A DNA stretch of 30,727 nt from Fusarium oxysporum f. sp. lycopersici 4287 (lineage: Eukaryota; Ascomycota; Sordariomycetes; Hypocreales; Nectriaceae): the NCBI RefSeq assembly GCF_000149955.1, contig NC_030998.1, forward strand, positions 1,643,501 through 1,674,227, written 5' to 3'. This document shows, piece after piece, positions 1 through 9,101 of this stretch. Made by a program: the position numbers and the translations under genes. The notes under the pieces are model-generated. The model saw only the letters and a program-made list of their open reading frames with translations, searched no databases and was not told the DNA's origin. Position 1 is the stretch's first letter, and the number at the start of each line of letters is the position of its first letter.

Positions 1-123
1 ATATCTTCTTGTACAAACATGACAGCCAAGCCAAACAACAGCAAAGTATCCAGAATTGGCCAGGCAGTAACAACAACTGTTTGTTGTCACCGTCGCTGCC
101 TGAATATGAGCAAACACGTCTGC

Positions 124-130
124 TATAAAA
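124..130 (+). promoter_or_regulatory. TATA box of the first BTB gene
   Basis: TATAAAA lies about 165 bases upstream of the proposed ATG at 295 and is followed by a pyrimidine-rich stretch, as is common around fungal transcription starts. The rest of 1-294 is promoter and 5' leader; no coding sequence is seen there. Confidence 0.55.
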
Positions 131-294
131 GGGACGCCTCTTCCTTCTCACTCTTTATCTTCTACCATCCCTATCGTCAGTAAATGCGTCTGTGAATCTC
201 TCCGTCTCTCGTCAAGACCTCTGTGACAACGCCCTTGTGTCAAGATCTGGAGAACCCGGCTGTATAGCAAGAAGAATAAGGCTCTTTATCTATC

Positions 295-1240
295 ATGCCC
301 CCTCGGAGTATTGAGGTCTATGACCACTCCGGCGATCAGAGAAGAGCCCTCGGAAAGTGAGTATTTCCAACCACAGCTTTCACGCTCCGATGCTAATGCA
401 CAGGTTAGCCTCCTCAAAACCGGTGACTATTGCGACTTCGTCATCATCTGTGGCCAGGCGCGCCACAAAGTCCACAAGGCAATCATCTGTCCTCGATCTG
501 ACTTCTTCAAAGCAGCCTGCGGCAGTGGCTTCAAGGTAACTTTGCACTAAGTCTACCTGGGAACACTTACTTAATTGGTACAGGAAGCTCAGACAGGCGA
601 GATCGAACTACCCGATGATGACCCGTTTGCCGTGAGCATGATGATCCAGTATCTCTATCATCAAACGTACACTATCCCACACGACTTGAGCCTGGTTCGG
701 GAAGATCAGGGGTTTCCTACGGCTACTTCCAAGCCTTCAGCAGCGCCACTGAGAAGCACTCGTCATTCTTTCAGTGGCGACTCCTCTGCAATCCATTCTC
801 TTCTGCATCTACCGCAGGCTGCCCCCGCCCCCGTCCCTCCTCCACAAGAACCAGCATTGTACGATTCTATCGTCCCCTATGTCAGCCTCAGTGTTCACTA
901 CAAAGTCTATGCACTAGGCGAAAAATACGGCATCAACGGCCTGAAGGCTCTAGCTGTTTATAAGTTCGAAACTGAGGGTGAAGATGAGTTCAGGAGCAGT
1001 GTTAACTACTTTGAGGACTTCATCCAGGTGATGAAGGAAGCATATGCCTGCACTGCCGAAGGCGATCGTCCCCTGCGCGACGCAATTATCAGAATGCTGA
1101 AACCGAAGACGATACTTTTTGAGCGGGAGGATATGAAGGAGTTCTTGAAGGAAGAGGGCTTGGCTTATGATTTGGTAATGAGCTACGTGCAGGATAATTC
1201 GCGGAAGGGAAAGGAAGCAGACATCTTCTACAGATATTAG
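295..1240 (+). CDS. BTB/POZ domain protein, paralog 1 (3 exons, 281 aa)
   Basis: Exons 295-356, 409-535 and 584-1240 give 281 residues. The BTB fold starts near residue 22 (TGDYCDFVIICG, then VHKAIICPRSDFF) and continues past the second intron with GEIELPDDDP and MIQYLYH. A Pro/Ser-rich insert follows, then the helical motif KVYALGEKYGINGLK. BTB domains mediate dimerisation and often act as Cullin-3 adaptors; no Kelch, MATH or zinc-finger partner domain is present, so the role is unknown. Start choice: ATG 295 has A at -3 and leads into a GTGAGT donor with a GCTAAT branch site. This gives an exon 2 of exactly 127 nt in the same phase as both paralogs. A simpler two-exon model from ATG 320 is open but has a poor start context. 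The 3' end is 26 bases from the stop of the converging paralog 2. Confidence 0.85.
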
Positions 1241-1266
1241 CTGAACCAGACCAGGACTTAGTCTAG

Positions 1267-2244
1267 TCAAGAGCCCCAAACCCCCAGGCTTACAGTCTCT
1301 GGTGAATCTTTAAACCTTGCCCGACTCCTCATTTCCTGTGACATGTACAAAAGAACATCCAACGCAAAGTCAGTAGCCCGCATGACCTCCCGCACTACCA
1401 CATGATCCAACAGCAGAATATCCTGCTCAATCATTTTGACAACCACATCCCTCAAACCTCTATCTTCGCTGACCGTCGAAGTGTACACCTCCTCCGCCGC
1501 CTCCGCAAAGTCGTCGATCCCAACATTGCCACTCTGGATTTCACTTTCAAATTTGCCCTTGGCTGCCTTCTTCAGGCCTTCTATTCTGTACTTCTCCCCT
1601 AGCGCATAAACCTTTGCATGTAGGCTGAGCTGTGGAGATAGAGGAGGTTCACCGACCTGCCATCCTCCCCATTCCAGCTCTTTGAGCTGTTTTATTCTTC
1701 TTCGTTCGATAAATTCTGCTCCAAAGAGTCTCATTCGGTACCGTGTCTCAGCATCGTATTCTGTATCAGAGAGCTCTGCCTCTACATCGTCTTCGTAGTC
1801 CGGCATCTGCTTTGTCGTGGGGTTATAGTCGATATTGTATAGATAACCGATCATCTTTCGTACGGCAGCGGGATCATCGTCTGGGAGGTTGATCTCGCCA
1901 TCCGATTCCTGTTGTATACTGTAAGCCCCTACTTTCCAAGGCCTATGAATAACGCTGTCACAAGCATTACCTTGAAATTCCCATTGCAAGCGACCTTGAA
2001 GAAGTTGGATCGACCGCCAAGGATGAGTCTATGCACGCGATATCGATCGTTGCCGCAGACAATGATGAGATCGGAAAATTCTCCTGTCTCCAGAAATCTG
2101 TTTCGCAAATTAGGAGAAGAAAAGAGTTGAAAAGAACTATAAATCTTACACGGGAAGGGACTCCATATAGTCATTACGGTCCTCGTTTGCGTTGAATAGT
2201 GGTGGTGGGCCGCCCCCTTGTCTGTAGTCCATGAAATCCCCCAT
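1267..2244 (-). CDS. BTB/POZ domain protein, paralog 2 (3 exons, 287 aa)
   Basis: Reading leftward, exons are 2244-2150, 2097-1971 and 1908-1267. Introns 2149-2098 (GTAAGA donor) and 1970-1909 (GTAATG donor, CAG acceptor) restore one frame. The BTB core shows ETGEFSDLIIVCG, VHRLILGGRSNFFK, then after the intron GEINLPDDDP and MIGYLYN. The C-terminal helical part has KVYALGEKYRIEGLK and RGLRDVVVKM. It is clearly paralogous to the genes on either side: exon 2 is 127 nt in all three and enters in the same phase. The N-terminal 31 residues are Gly/Pro-rich and differ from the other two. A TATATA at 2301-2306 suits this start. It is probably a soluble adaptor-type protein; the partner is unknown. 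Confidence 0.85.
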
Positions 2245-2766
2245 GGTGGATGAATCAAGTTACAAATTCAATAGATTCATGCGTGCAACGGACTCTGACA
2301 TATATACTCGAGTAAAAAGGTTTTTGGTTGACCCATATATGATAGAGTTTAGAAAACAGACTTCTGCTTAGGATGTAACACCGAGTTCTGTGTGGTCATT
2401 ATAAACTCTGAGCCACAGGACACGCTGGACATTGAAGTTTAACAGGCCGAAGGTTTCGTGTACATAAAGATGAGGTAAGTTGTTTGGCGATGAGAACTCC
2501 ACAAACGAAGTGTTAAAATAACTAATCTACAGGTCCAAGTCACTTCATCGCTTAGGGTTAAGATTCGTAGGGGAGGGTGCTTTTAAGGAAGATCAGGTAT
2601 TATAGGTTCAGCGTATCTGGCAACTCTATCATTCCTAATAAATATGGCACCATAGAGGTCACCCTTAAGCCTGGCAGTTCTATCGTATTTAAATGGGGAC
2701 AAGTAAATATCAAGCTCCTTATCATTAGGCGTTTCAGGGACAAGAGGCGGGTAATGTACAAGCTTT
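2245..2766. other. intergenic region between BTB paralogs 2 and 3
   Basis: The right half of paralog 2's promoter (TATATA at 2301-2306, minus-strand sense) lies here, followed by the 3' flank of paralog 3. Open frames in this stretch are short and lack domain signals. I see no RNA gene or repeat. Confidence 0.5.
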
Positions 2767-3625
2767 CTACCCTGCTCGGCGCATCGACGTAATCTTAATC
2801 AGAAGATCATGGCCAAGATCACTGTACTTGACAACAGCGTCAAAAGCCTCATCGTTGAGCAAGCCAATATTTTCCTCAACTGTGCAAACAACCACATCCC
2901 GCAAACCCCGGTCGTGATCAATTGTGGAGGTGTAAACTTCCTGCACTGCCAATCGAAAGTCCTCAGTCTGAAAATGTCCTTTAGCGAGTATCTCAAACTT
3001 GCCAAGCGCAATTGCCTTCAACCCCAGAATCCCATACTTCTCCCCTAGGGCATAGACCTTGGCGAATAGACAGAGGTTTGAAGAAGGCCCTATGCGGGCT
3101 GCGAGCTTGGGAACCATGCCCTTGACTCTCCTGTTTCCGACGAACCTGTGGCCCTGAGATTGCAGGAATTGTTTTAGTGCATCGTCATGTTCAGTTGTCG
3201 ATAGCTCTTCTTCAAGAAAATTTCCGTCCGCCGGAATGAACTCGTGGCCCGCAAGGTCTAGATGGTACAGATAATGGATCATCTCTCGAACTGCGTCGGG
3301 ATCGTCGTCCGGCAGGTTGATTTTGCCCTCCTGACCCTCCTGTATATTCGTCGTCAGTGCATATTACGGGCCTAAGAGAAACAATGTTGACGCACTTTGA
3401 ACTTCCCACTGCAAGCCGCGGTGAAGAAGGACGACCGAGGGCATACAATGGCTTTGTGGACTTGGTATGTGTCATTTCCGCATGTGATAATGAGGTCTGA
3501 GTATGTGCCGGTTTCGTAGAGCCTTACACGAGAATTAACTTTCGGTTTAAATCGTAAGAAGCAACTCACTTAGAAAGAGATGCACCGAGCATTTCGAAAT
3601 GCTGGTTCATCTTCTCCGAGGCCAT
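2767..3625 (-). CDS. BTB/POZ domain protein, paralog 3 (3 exons, 251 aa)
   Basis: Exons, read leftward, are 3625-3570, 3522-3396 and 3339-2767. Introns are 3569-3523 (GTGAGT donor) and 3395-3340 (GTGCGT donor, ACAG acceptor). The spliced protein begins MASEKMNQHFEML, then has the BTB core YETGTYSDLIITCG, VHKAIVCPRSSFF and, across the second intron, GKINLPDDDP and MIHYLYHLD. The C-terminal helical region carries KVYALGEKYGILGLK and RGLRDVVVC. Exon 2 is 127 nt with phase 2 entry, as in the two neighbours, so the set arose by tandem duplication. This copy is the shortest and lacks much of the linker between the BTB fold and the helical part. It looks intact. TATAAAA (minus sense) lies at 3732-3738. 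Confidence 0.84.
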
Positions 3626-3731
3626 CGTGGGCAGGGATTTGATAACCTTGATATAAGGGAGAGGTGTCGAAGCCGGGCGCGGTGTTTGGAGGAAGATGAA
3701 CAGTCTGCCGGAGCAAAATATCAGCCATCGG

Positions 3732-3738
3732 TTTTATA
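3732..3738 (-). promoter_or_regulatory. TATA box of BTB paralog 3
   Basis: Read on the minus strand this is TATAAAA, about 107 bases upstream of ATG 3625. The remainder of 3626-3920 holds no credible gene. Confidence 0.45.
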
Positions 3739-3920
3739 AGTCACGGTGGATAGGCAGAGAGGTTTCATGGCAGCGGCGGACACTGCAGGATTGTCATGTG
3801 CATGCAGAAACTGCCCGCCTGTCACAACTAACCTGGCTTCGACTTGACACTGGAAATGGATGTGAAACATGCTCCATATCAATGGTATTGGTTATCTCAC
3901 CCCCTTCTATTATAAAGGCT

Positions 3921-4295
3921 TTAGCTTTCTTGACTAGAATCACCCATTTTATGAGCTTTCTTCTCTAGATAAGCCTTCCTCCTCTCAGCATGCTGCGTTT
4001 TATACCACTCATACCACTCCGGAGGCGGCAGCCCCTCTCGACTCTTCTTCTCGCTGGTCTGTCTACCCCCACGTCGGAGACTCTTCATTTCACTCTAGAG
4101 TTCTTTAATACGTGCTTCTTTACCTGCCAAAGTCTCCCACAGAGTCTGTGTTAAACGAGTGTTCTCCAGACTCTGCAGGAGTTCACGACAACGGGATTCG
4201 GCCTTTTCTTATTCTATTACCTTTTGTGGCTGGGCAGCTTTAGCAGAAATAGCCTTGTACTCCTCCATGTCCATGAACTTTCCCTCAGTATCCAT
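3921..4295 (-). pseudogene. small coiled-coil-like ORF broken by two in-frame stops
   Basis: One minus-strand frame stays open for 125 codons from ATG 4295 to TAA 3923-3921, apart from TAA at 4211-4209 and TAG at 4097-4095. Both stops are one C-to-T change from Gln codons. The frame is rich in Glu, Lys, Arg and Gln with a heptad-like middle (ELLQSLENTRLTQTL) and a C-terminal basic segment containing PPPEWYEWYKTQHAERRK. I do not recognise the family. The first stop could instead fall in a 48-nt intron (GTAATA to CTGCAG, phase 0), but the second is not removed by any plausible intron. A chance frame is unlikely given the biased composition and consistent codon pattern. RIP damage is the simplest inference. 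Confidence 0.45.
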
Positions 4296-4733
4296 GGTCG
4301 TGTTGGTGTGCTGTTGGACTGGAATCAGGAGTTACTATTCCGGGATGAATGATCTTGTATTACTTGAGGATCCCATACATATTTATATTCAATATGACCT
4401 TAAGACTAGACTAGATTAAGATAATAAAGTGTAAATCTTAGTTCCTGAGCCTTTCATTGTTGAGGTGGCTTAAACAGCGCTGCTGTGTCTTGTTCCTGCG
4501 AGTGTATTGCATGTTCATCAGAACCCTCACAAACCAACTCGACGACGCTTTTTTTCAGGACAGCACAACGAAGAAAATCAGTATACCAACTCTTGAACAG
4601 CCTGTATAGCAAATCTTGCTGTAAATGTTCATGTGTTCCCACCTCATGAAGTCTACTGCCGTCCAACCTGCCACAGGCAGACTATAGGGCTGATTTGCCT
4701 GCCTCACTGTACTCATTCTAGCCATGCTGCTTA
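4296..4733. other. intergenic, no gene supported
   Basis: This is the 3' flank of the esterase gene. One 70-codon minus-strand frame at 4454-4666 has no ATG at its start and no domain signal, so it is not called. No repeat or RNA gene is apparent. Confidence 0.4.
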
Positions 4734-5642
4734 TTACATAATATACTGTAAGCTCTGCACTACCTTGGAGTAGGCGAAGTCTCTCGCCTCAGCCCTGAAC
4801 ATCGTTGGGTTCGTAGTCTTATCGCAACCATGAGCCCCCTGGATCCTGACAACGTCAACATCACGGCCAGCCCGCTCCAACTTCTTTCCAAAAGCCTCAA
4901 TCTCGGGCGTGAAGATATCCCCAGAACAAGCAACAAGCATAACATGCTCTGGGAAAGATATCGCTTCAGCGTACATGGGCGATGCTTTGGGTGACTTACG
5001 ATCTTCAACGCGCGGTACGTACGCTTCAGTGAGAAGATGCTGAAAAGACACGGGAAGAGGTCGAATAGGTTCCGGTACTTTCTTTTCCTCTGGTGGAATA
5101 CTGAAATCAACACCAGGATAGAAAGCATACACCGCCCTGAAGTTCATCTTAAACTTACGTCTCAGTTCAGACGATGCAACAAGCGCAAGGTTTCCCCCAG
5201 AACTGAACCCCGACAAGGCAACTCTGTCAAGATCAAATATTCTCTGACCCTCAACCCATCTAAAAGTATCTTCGGCGTCCTCTAAAGCTCCAGGAAGAGG
5301 ATGCTCGGGTGCTTTGCGATAATCAGCATCAAGAACAAGGACGTTATTCTCATTGGCTAGTTTCTCGCAAAAGTGATGGTCCATGCCGAGATTTGGAAGG
5401 GTGTAAGCACCTCCGTGCCAATTAATCACAAGAGGTAGTTTTTGGCTGTCGGTGTAGTTGTTCGGGTAGTAAACCCATGCGTTGATGAAGCGATTGAGGT
5501 CGCGGGAGGGAATGCGGATGAGTTTGCGGATGCATGTTGGTGAGGGCGTGAAGTGAGGACGCGTGAAGATGTAGTTTATGAGACGGATGAAAGTGACGAT
5601 TACTTTGAGGCGGATGTACTGCCAGAATGTATGATCAGCCAT
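4734..5642 (-). CDS. alpha/beta-hydrolase, HSL/arylacetamide deacetylase-like esterase (302 aa)
   Basis: A single-exon carboxylic-ester hydrolase of the hormone-sensitive-lipase type. The oxyanion motif HGGAY is at residues 76-80 and DADYRKAPEHP at about 105-115. The nucleophile elbow GFSSGGN places Ser147. Asp242 (SGDIFTPE) and His271 (GAHGCDK) complete the triad. Length is normal for the family. Residues 8-27 are hydrophobic (YIRLKVIVTFIRLINYIF) and may be a membrane anchor rather than a cleaved signal, as in arylacetamide deacetylase. The ATG has A at -3. The substrate cannot be read from sequence; short-chain esters or lactones are usual. It lies 303 bases downstream of the permease on the same strand, with its own promoter-like stretch including a TATA-like element near 5736-5743. 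Confidence 0.88.
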   Translation of the reverse strand: MADHTFWQYIRLKVIVTFIRLINYIFTRPHFTPSPTCIRKLIRIPSRDLNRFINAWVYYPNNYTDSQKLPLVINWHGGAYTLPNLGMDHHFCEKLANENNVLVLDADYRKAPEHPLPGALEDAEDTFRWVEGQRIFDLDRVALSGFSSGGNLALVASSELRRKFKMNFRAVYAFYPGVDFSIPPEEKKVPEPIRPLPVSFQHLLTEAYVPRVEDRKSPKASPMYAEAISFPEHVMLVACSGDIFTPEIEAFGKKLERAGRDVDVVRIQGAHGCDKTTNPTMFRAEARDFAYSKVVQSLQYIM

Positions 5643-5945
5643 TGTCGTTGCAGCGTCTGAAAGAATGGTTAAGCGATACGATTTGGAGGATTTATGAGGC
5701 TCTGCGTTCCCTTTATGACGTTGGCTAAGACCGCCCTTTTATGATAAGCCCGAGTTGCCGATGAACCCATGGTGTAACGGAATTGGAGTTAGCGATTGGC
5801 TGGCCGACAACTCCACTGGTGCTGACCGGCCGTGAGTCATCTGGCGAGCGATATTTAGTACTAATACGCCAATACGACCATTTTACAACTGCAAATTGTA
5901 TCCGTGGTATCTTTGAACTGAATAATTATGATATTCTAGTCTCTA
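5643..5945 (-). promoter_or_regulatory. esterase upstream region
   Basis: This 303-base gap holds the esterase promoter. On the minus strand a CATAAAAGGG-type TATA-like element lies near 5736-5743, about 95 bases from the ATG. Nothing else is recognised. Confidence 0.35.
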
Positions 5946-7826
5946 TTAACATAAATGATTATACACCCTCTTCCATAAAGGCCATTTTTTCCTGGCCTGC
6001 TCCTCCTCCTCATTCCAAACATGGAGATATCTTCTCCCTGTATTAATATCTATATCCTTATCCCTCACCACCTTTGTCCCCACCCAAGTCTTATGCGTAA
6101 AATAGAACAAGAAGATAATAGGGATCGTCAAAATCTGCAGAAAGAAGTTCTTGAACCGTTCCGGCGTTGTGAGGGGATCTTCGCCCTCCGGTTGAACCGG
6201 CGATATGGCAACCCAGATCTGAAGAACCAGAACAGTCCCGTAAGCTGCGAGTGCAACCCAAGACCCCCAAACTCCAACCTGTGACCGGAAGGCAAGTTGG
6301 GAAACATTGTATCCTGATAGCCGCCATGCTCTTCGAAAGCGAATGTGGCAGATACAAATGGAACTCCACGTGAAGAGGGTACTTAATCCACTGATCGCAA
6401 GGAGCCAATTGAAGATTTCGTTATGGATCTTCGAGTTCGCGGTGAACGCTAGTAAGCCTAGCAAACCGCAGCAAATAATCGCAACGAGAGGTCGTCCAGT
6501 TCGATCAATGTACGCAAACACTTTCGGCGCAAGTGACTGCTCCGCCAACGCCGCCAACGTCCGTGACGCCGCATACACAGCTGTATTCCCAACACTGATC
6601 AGCGATATCAGAATAACAGCATTCATAATATCCGGCAAAACATCCGAGCCGCTCATCTCAATCGCAATGACGAACGGACTAGCCGCTGCATCAGAACCAT
6701 ACTTGGCCCCCAGTAATCTCGGCTCATTATACGGCACCAACAAACCAATGAGTAAAATCGAGAGGATGTAGAATAGAGAAATTCTCCAAAAGACTTGCTT
6801 CACAGCTACAGGAAGGGACTTTTTTGGATTACTCGTTTCGGCTGCTGCGAGACCGACCATTTCTGTGCCGGCGAAGGAGAATGTTGCTGTCACTAAAACG
6901 CTTGCGAAGCCTTTGAAGCCGTTGTGAAAGGCGCCGGGGTTGTGCCAGCGGGTGAAACCGATGTAGTCGCCTTCTGGGGAACCTGCGATGTTGATGATTA
7001 TACCGAGAAGACTGACTTTGTTAGCGAAGGTGTAGAGGAGGGTGAGTTCGGGGCGTTGTTACATGAAGCCCACGATGGCTGTGACTTTGACGGCTGAGAA
7101 GATGAACTCAGCTTCGCCGTAGCCTTTGACCCCGAGTAGATTGATTCCGAGGATAAGGATGAAAAAGAGGACGATAAAAATACTCTTGCTGGCGTTGGGG
7201 TTCCAATAATTCGTCGTAAATGCCCCCGCAATGATCTCAAGAGGCAGCACAATAAGATACTGCAGCGTATAACTATCCCAAGTCAGTCTCATCTCATCTC
7301 ACTCTCACTTATTCGCGTTCACTCACTTCCAACCCATAGCAAAACCCCAACTCGGATCCAAAAACCTCGTCGAATAATTCGCAAACGAGCCTCCCACCGG
7401 AAACGCAACACTCAACTCTCCCAAAGCTTGCATCGTAAAAAATTGCATTGCACCCATGATGATAAACGCCAGTAGTAGCGAAACAGGTCCCCCGCGATAC
7501 AACGCAACACCCGACGCGACAAAAAGACCCGTTCCGATGGATCCACCAAACGCAATCATCTGCAAGTGCCGATTCTTCAATTCTCGTGCCAGTGCTGTGT
7601 TGGCAGAGTTGTAGTTTGCCTTACTCATGTTGAACAGACGCCCGTTGAAGGCGTAGCTGTTGTAGCTGCTAAGGCTATCATTTTCGCCATGTCGCGCTGG
7701 GGCGCGGGAGAAACTCGTGATGAGGCGGTTCCATGCTGACGGGGAGTCACACTCTGTTGGTTCGGGGCTTCGTGATTTGGGAGATGGCGGGAGAGCTTGC
7801 ATCTCGAACTCGCGCTGGTATGCCAT
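5946..7826 (-). CDS. amino-acid permease, AAT/APC superfamily (3 exons, 591 aa)
   Basis: Exons, read leftward, are 7826-7327, 7272-7063 and 7011-5946; introns 7326-7273 and 7062-7012 are 54 and 51 nt. The spliced protein is a 12-segment plasma-membrane amino-acid:proton symporter of the yeast GAP1/DIP5 type. After a cytoplasmic N-terminus of about 80 residues comes LKNRHLQMIAFGGSIGTGLF, with the GTGLF substrate-loop motif of TM1. The first splice recreates GWNYTLQYLIVLPLE and the second recreates GFILLGIIINIAG, both matching family consensus. TM6 has TATFSFAGTEMVGLAAAE. The TAA seen after GFM at 7061-7059 lies inside intron 2 and is not a lesion. Amino-acid specificity cannot be assigned. GATA-type sites upstream fit nitrogen regulation but this is inference. 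Confidence 0.92.
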
Positions 7827-9101
7827 GTTCGAGATGAAGCTGCAGCTGCAGCTGAGAGATATACAAGCTCAACTTTGCTGATCAAAGACGGGAATTGAAG
7901 ATTTTCCCCAGGGGGGAGCGGCATGCACGTGCCTTGTCGCCACAGGGCGTGCTATTCCCGGGCCGGACTAGACCGGCACTCAAGACAGGGGGATATCGCG
8001 GGTCTACGATATTGCTAGCGAATCGCTGGTGTTCCGCTCCGCACGATGCAGACGGTGTCTCCGTTTGACGGGCCGCGAATGGTTCACTGTTGTTCGGGGT
8101 CAGGGGAATTGAGCGGTTTTGTGATGGGGAAAACAAAACTCGTATCAACCATGGCGATAACGCGTAGGTGCATGAGTCGTGTACTCAAGCCACGTAAAGT
8201 TTATTGAGTTGCATTCCTGGGTTTTGGCCCCTGGCTTATCTGACTAATGGATTTAGCGGGTGCGGAAAGAAGGCCGTGGTAGGGGTTGGCCTTGATTGCT
8301 GGAAGATAATGACGATGCTAAAAGTTGGGATGATTTGGTGATGCGACGCTGCGGACTTTTGAGCAACTTCCGGCCCATGAATGTAACTTCTCCTCACTGT
8401 GAAATGTTACAATCACTTACACGTATTGAGGTATCGCGGAATGTCTAGTCTAGAATGTCTCAATATTTGGAGAGTCAGAACCCCGGAACCAAGACTCAGC
8501 TGTCACCCAAATAGTTTCAGCCACTGCATAACCGGATTTTCATGACAACACTTTATGCACCAGTAGCTTCGCGTGGAGCTCCCACGGCCTAACGTTCCGA
8601 GAAACCTTATCAAATTGAGGATGGCTAATTAAACGCTAATAAGCGAAGGTGCCTGGGCCAAGACTCAATCGGCATTCTCGATTCTCATCGCGACTCCGCG
8701 TGTCCGCTTGCGCGCAGAATCCCGTCTTATTTCCTTCAGCCCCTGAATCTATCCGGGATGTGGACAAGTCTTCGATTTCTGAGCCGCTTCCTAGACAGTA
8801 ATTGTGTTTTCTCGCATGAGTGTAGAGTCAACCTGCGCTTGTGCAATTAGTTTGAGTGTTAGGCTTTGGGTGACGTGGTGATGATCACATCGCCCGGAGC
8901 TTCAGCTCCTTTGGCAAAACGGAACTATTTGGCAGCCTGCCAAAACTCACCGAGGGGCCTCTATTACACGTGTTATGGCACAACGATCTCCACACGCAGG
9001 CTCGACTGCGCGAGCCCGACCACTAAGGCGTGTTCACGGTAGAATGAACCCTAGCATGTCTCTAGCATTGTATTTCTCTATGCCGTGTAATATCCAAGTG
9101 T
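7827..9101. promoter_or_regulatory. permease upstream region with GATA-type and CACGTG sites
   Basis: This 1.3-kb gap lies between the permease start and the CLC 3' end. Minus-sense GATAAG motifs (CTTATC on +) sit at 8235-8240 and 8606-8611, and GATAA at 8156-8160 and 8305-8309. GATA factors such as AreA bind HGATAR and control fungal amino-acid permeases, so nitrogen control is plausible. CACGTG E-boxes lie at 7926-7931 and 8967-8972. No coding sequence is supported. Confidence 0.35.

Noticed and set aside
4454..4666. 70-codon minus-strand open frame after the esterase
   Set aside because: It opens at TTG with no in-frame ATG, has no domain signal and no splice support.
7059..7292. Apparent truncated permease ending in GFM
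   Set aside because: The stop lies in a 51-nt intron with consensus splice sites; splicing restores the family consensus, so the gene is not broken.
7625..8148. Minus-strand frames of 88-99 codons upstream of the permease
   Set aside because: One overlaps the permease coding sequence in another frame; the other lies in the promoter with no domain features.
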